From UBA7985 sp002690455 (GTDB lineage Bacteria; Pseudomonadota; Alphaproteobacteria; UBA7985): a stretch of 58,908 bases of DNA. The translations under genes and the position numbers were made by a program. The first letter of the stretch is position 1. Each line of letters starts with the position of its first letter. Positions 57,445-58,908 of this stretch are shown here, one piece after another. The stretch is from the NCBI GenBank assembly GCA_965662775.1, contig CBFIIW010000018.1, positions 1 through 58,908 on the forward strand. Reading direction: 5' to 3'. The notes beneath the pieces were generated by a model. It made no database searches. It worked only from the letters and a program-made list of their open reading frames with translations, and was not told where the DNA came from.

Positions 57445-58506
57445 ATGAGTCCGGGTGCCACTGAGACACAAAGAGTGCCAGTGAAACGTGCAACCCTCGC
57501 TGAGGTGGCAGATGCCCTCGGTGTGGGTAAGCCAACGGTGTCGCGCGCGCTCAACGATTACCCCGATATTTCCGATGAAACGAAGCGCCGCGTGCGTGAG
57601 ATGGCAAACAAGCTGGGCTATGTCGGATCCAGCCGGGCTCGGCAACTACAGAAGGGTGCAGCGGATACCATCGGTCTGCTCGTGACGGCCGCGTCTGAGG
57701 GACTCCAGTCCGCCTATCAGAGTGAGTTCACCGGTGCGCTCGCAGCCGCGTTGGACGGTCACGGATTGGATCTGCTGCTGCACGCGGTGCAGGACCCGGG
57801 GGCAGAGATCGACACGTACAACCGGCTTTGGCAGCAGGGCAAGGTCGACGGCTTTGTGCTCATGAGAACTCGGAATGAAGATGAGCGGATTGGGTTTCTG
57901 ATGGAGCGTGGCGTGCCCTTTGTGACCCAGGGCCGGTCCGACCTCGCTGACCGTCATGCGTGGATCGATATCGACAGTGAACTAGCCTTTGCTGGGGCCA
58001 TCAAGTTTCTGGCTGGGCAGGGGCACCGTCGCATCGCGATGATTTCAGGAGACCCCAACATCTATTCGACCACGCTTCGTGAAGAAGGGTATCGGGCCGG
58101 ACTTGAAAGCGCTGGTCTACCCTTTGACGCGAACCTCGTTCGCCCCGGTGACTTTTCGGCGGCCTGCGGACGGCTTGGCCTCAAGCAGCTGGTCGATTCG
58201 GCCTCCGATGTCACCGCCATTGTCTGTGCCAACGATGCGACCGCTATGGGCGCAATCAGCCAGGCGCATGAGTTAGGCATTTCGGTTCCTGAGCAACTCA
58301 GCGTGATGGGTTACGACGGTGTTCGAATGGCCGAAATGTTCAGTCCACCCCTGACGACGCTGTCACACTCGGCGGCTGAAAGTGGGGAGCGGATTGCATC
58401 GATGATTGTTGGTCTTGTGGGCGGTGATGCCCCGGCCAACCACCAGATTTTGCTGCCGGCCCAAATCATTGAGCGCCGTTCAACCGGGCCGACAGCAAAA
58501 GATTAA
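57445..58506 (+). CDS. LacI-family transcriptional regulator
   Basis: A 353-residue repressor. The helix-turn-helix and hinge helix occupy about 12-70 (ATLAEVADALGVGKPTVSRAL, then SRARQLQKGAADTIGLLV), followed by a periplasmic-binding-like sugar domain with AIVCANDATAMGAISQAHELG and VMGYDGVRMAEMFSPPLTT. The start is an ATG preceded by GAGGAG. Two matching palindromes lie upstream. The next gene, 26 nt on, is a sugar ABC binding protein, so it most likely controls uptake of that sugar. Confidence 0.93.
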   Translation: MSPGATETQRVPVKRATLAEVADALGVGKPTVSRALNDYPDISDETKRRVREMANKLGYVGSSRARQLQKGAADTIGLLVTAASEGLQSAYQSEFTGALAAALDGHGLDLLLHAVQDPGAEIDTYNRLWQQGKVDGFVLMRTRNEDERIGFLMERGVPFVTQGRSDLADRHAWIDIDSELAFAGAIKFLAGQGHRRIAMISGDPNIYSTTLREEGYRAGLESAGLPFDANLVRPGDFSAACGRLGLKQLVDSASDVTAIVCANDATAMGAISQAHELGISVPEQLSVMGYDGVRMAEMFSPPLTTLSHSAAESGERIASMIVGLVGGDAPANHQILLPAQIIERRSTGPTAKD

Positions 58507-58532
58507 CAAGGCAACCTAACGGAGGAGATCAA

Positions 58533-58908
58533 ATGACCTTGTTGAAAAAACTGTCGCTACGCGCGACGTTGGCAGCAGCTGCTGCCACTGCGACCTTGGG
58601 CATGGCTCAGGCGCAGACCATTCAGTTCTGGACCACCGAAGAGCAGCCAGACCGTCTCGCCAAGCAGGAAGCCATGGCGGCTGATTTCACGGCAGAAAGC
58701 GGCATCGCAGTCGAGGTGATTCCGATTTCTGAGTCCGAAATGGGCACGCGTGCGACAGCCGCTTTTGCGTCAGGTGAACTGCCGGACGTGATCTACTACC
58801 CCCTGCAGTATGCGCTGCCATGGGCTGAGGCTGGAGTGATCGACGTCGATGCGACAACCGAAGCTGTTGAAGGCTTGGGAGTCGATACCTTCCAGGCTGG
58901 TGCACTCA
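58533..58908 (+). CDS. Sugar ABC transporter periplasmic binding protein (partial, 5' end)
   Basis: The first 125 codons of a family 1 binding protein; the gene runs off the window. It has a Sec signal (LKKLSLRATLAAAAATATLG..AQA) and the mature start TIQFWTTEEQPDRLAKQEAM, then SESEMGTRATAAFASGELPD. The ATG at 58533 follows GGAGGAG. It probably begins an ABC operon under the LacI-type regulator. The sugar is unknown. Confidence 0.88.
   Translation, partial: MTLLKKLSLRATLAAAAATATLGMAQAQTIQFWTTEEQPDRLAKQEAMAADFTAESGIAVEVIPISESEMGTRATAAFASGELPDVIYYPLQYALPWAEAGVIDVDATTEAVEGLGVDTFQAGAL

Overview
The window reads as chromosome from a metabolically versatile, probably marine alphaproteobacterium. 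Rhodobacterales is my best guess, inferred from gene content: TmpAB, Smo-type polyol uptake, the MttB/dimethylglycine-dehydrogenase pair, TctABC and hydroxyproline genes. It carries no rRNA, tRNA, CRISPR or intact mobile element that I can see. It is almost wall-to-wall catabolic islands, each with its own transporter or regulator, and many genes overlap by 4-14 nt.

Layout. (1) 1-1927: 3' end of a TMADH/old-yellow-enzyme-like oxidoreductase, then tmpB and tmpA for 2-trimethylaminoethylphosphonate breakdown. (2) 2216-3538: metY. (3) 3541-13639: a CaiB-type CoA-transferase and a TctE/TctD two-component system, divergent from a periplasmic binding protein, a complete TctC-TctB-TctA transporter, an AtuA-family protein, a DUF4387 protein and a GNAT. 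This is a coherent island of unknown substrate. (4) 13866-17419: aminotransferase, APH-type kinase and class III PLP phospho-lyase-like protein, resembling hydroxylysine or ethanolamine phosphorylation/elimination. (5) 17656-21716: GcvT-fused FAD dehydrogenase plus an MttB-family methyltransferase without pyrrolysine. (6) 21768-28201: mannitol/sorbitol-type operon (binding protein, two permeases, SDR, AraC regulator, mannitol dehydrogenase) with no ATPase gene. (7) 28508-34711: atuA-atuC-atuE-atuF-like acyl-CoA carboxylation island. (8) 35003-40509: DUF2147 protein, hydroxyproline genes hypO/hypE/hypD, a sulfotransferase-like protein and a maleate isomerase-like protein. (9) 40842-46185: pntA-pntB followed by a cytoplasmic-type DMSO/biotin-sulfoxide reductase. 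(10) 46521-51129: metallo-beta-lactamase-fold protein, then pobA divergent from ligA-ligB-ligC (4-hydroxybenzoate through protocatechuate 4,5-cleavage). (11) 51206-52946: SGNH hydrolase and epoxide-hydrolase-like protein. (12) 53091-57311: tcuA-tcuB (tricarballylate oxidation) with an AbrB-type membrane protein, followed by two gene remnants (PrpF-like C-terminus and histidine kinase C-terminus). (13) 57375-58908: LacI regulator with two perfect palindromic operators and the start of a sugar ABC binding protein.

How it fits together. The theme is scavenging of methylated amines/phosphonates, osmolytes and polyols, collagen-type amino acids, aromatic acids and tricarboxylates. The most promising poorly described unit is the CaiB/TctDE/TctABC/AtuA/DUF4387 island. 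A second AtuA in the window carries, fused at its C-terminus, a domain that appears to correspond to the separate DUF4387 protein. All functions are inferred from motifs and gene context by eye; no database search was run.
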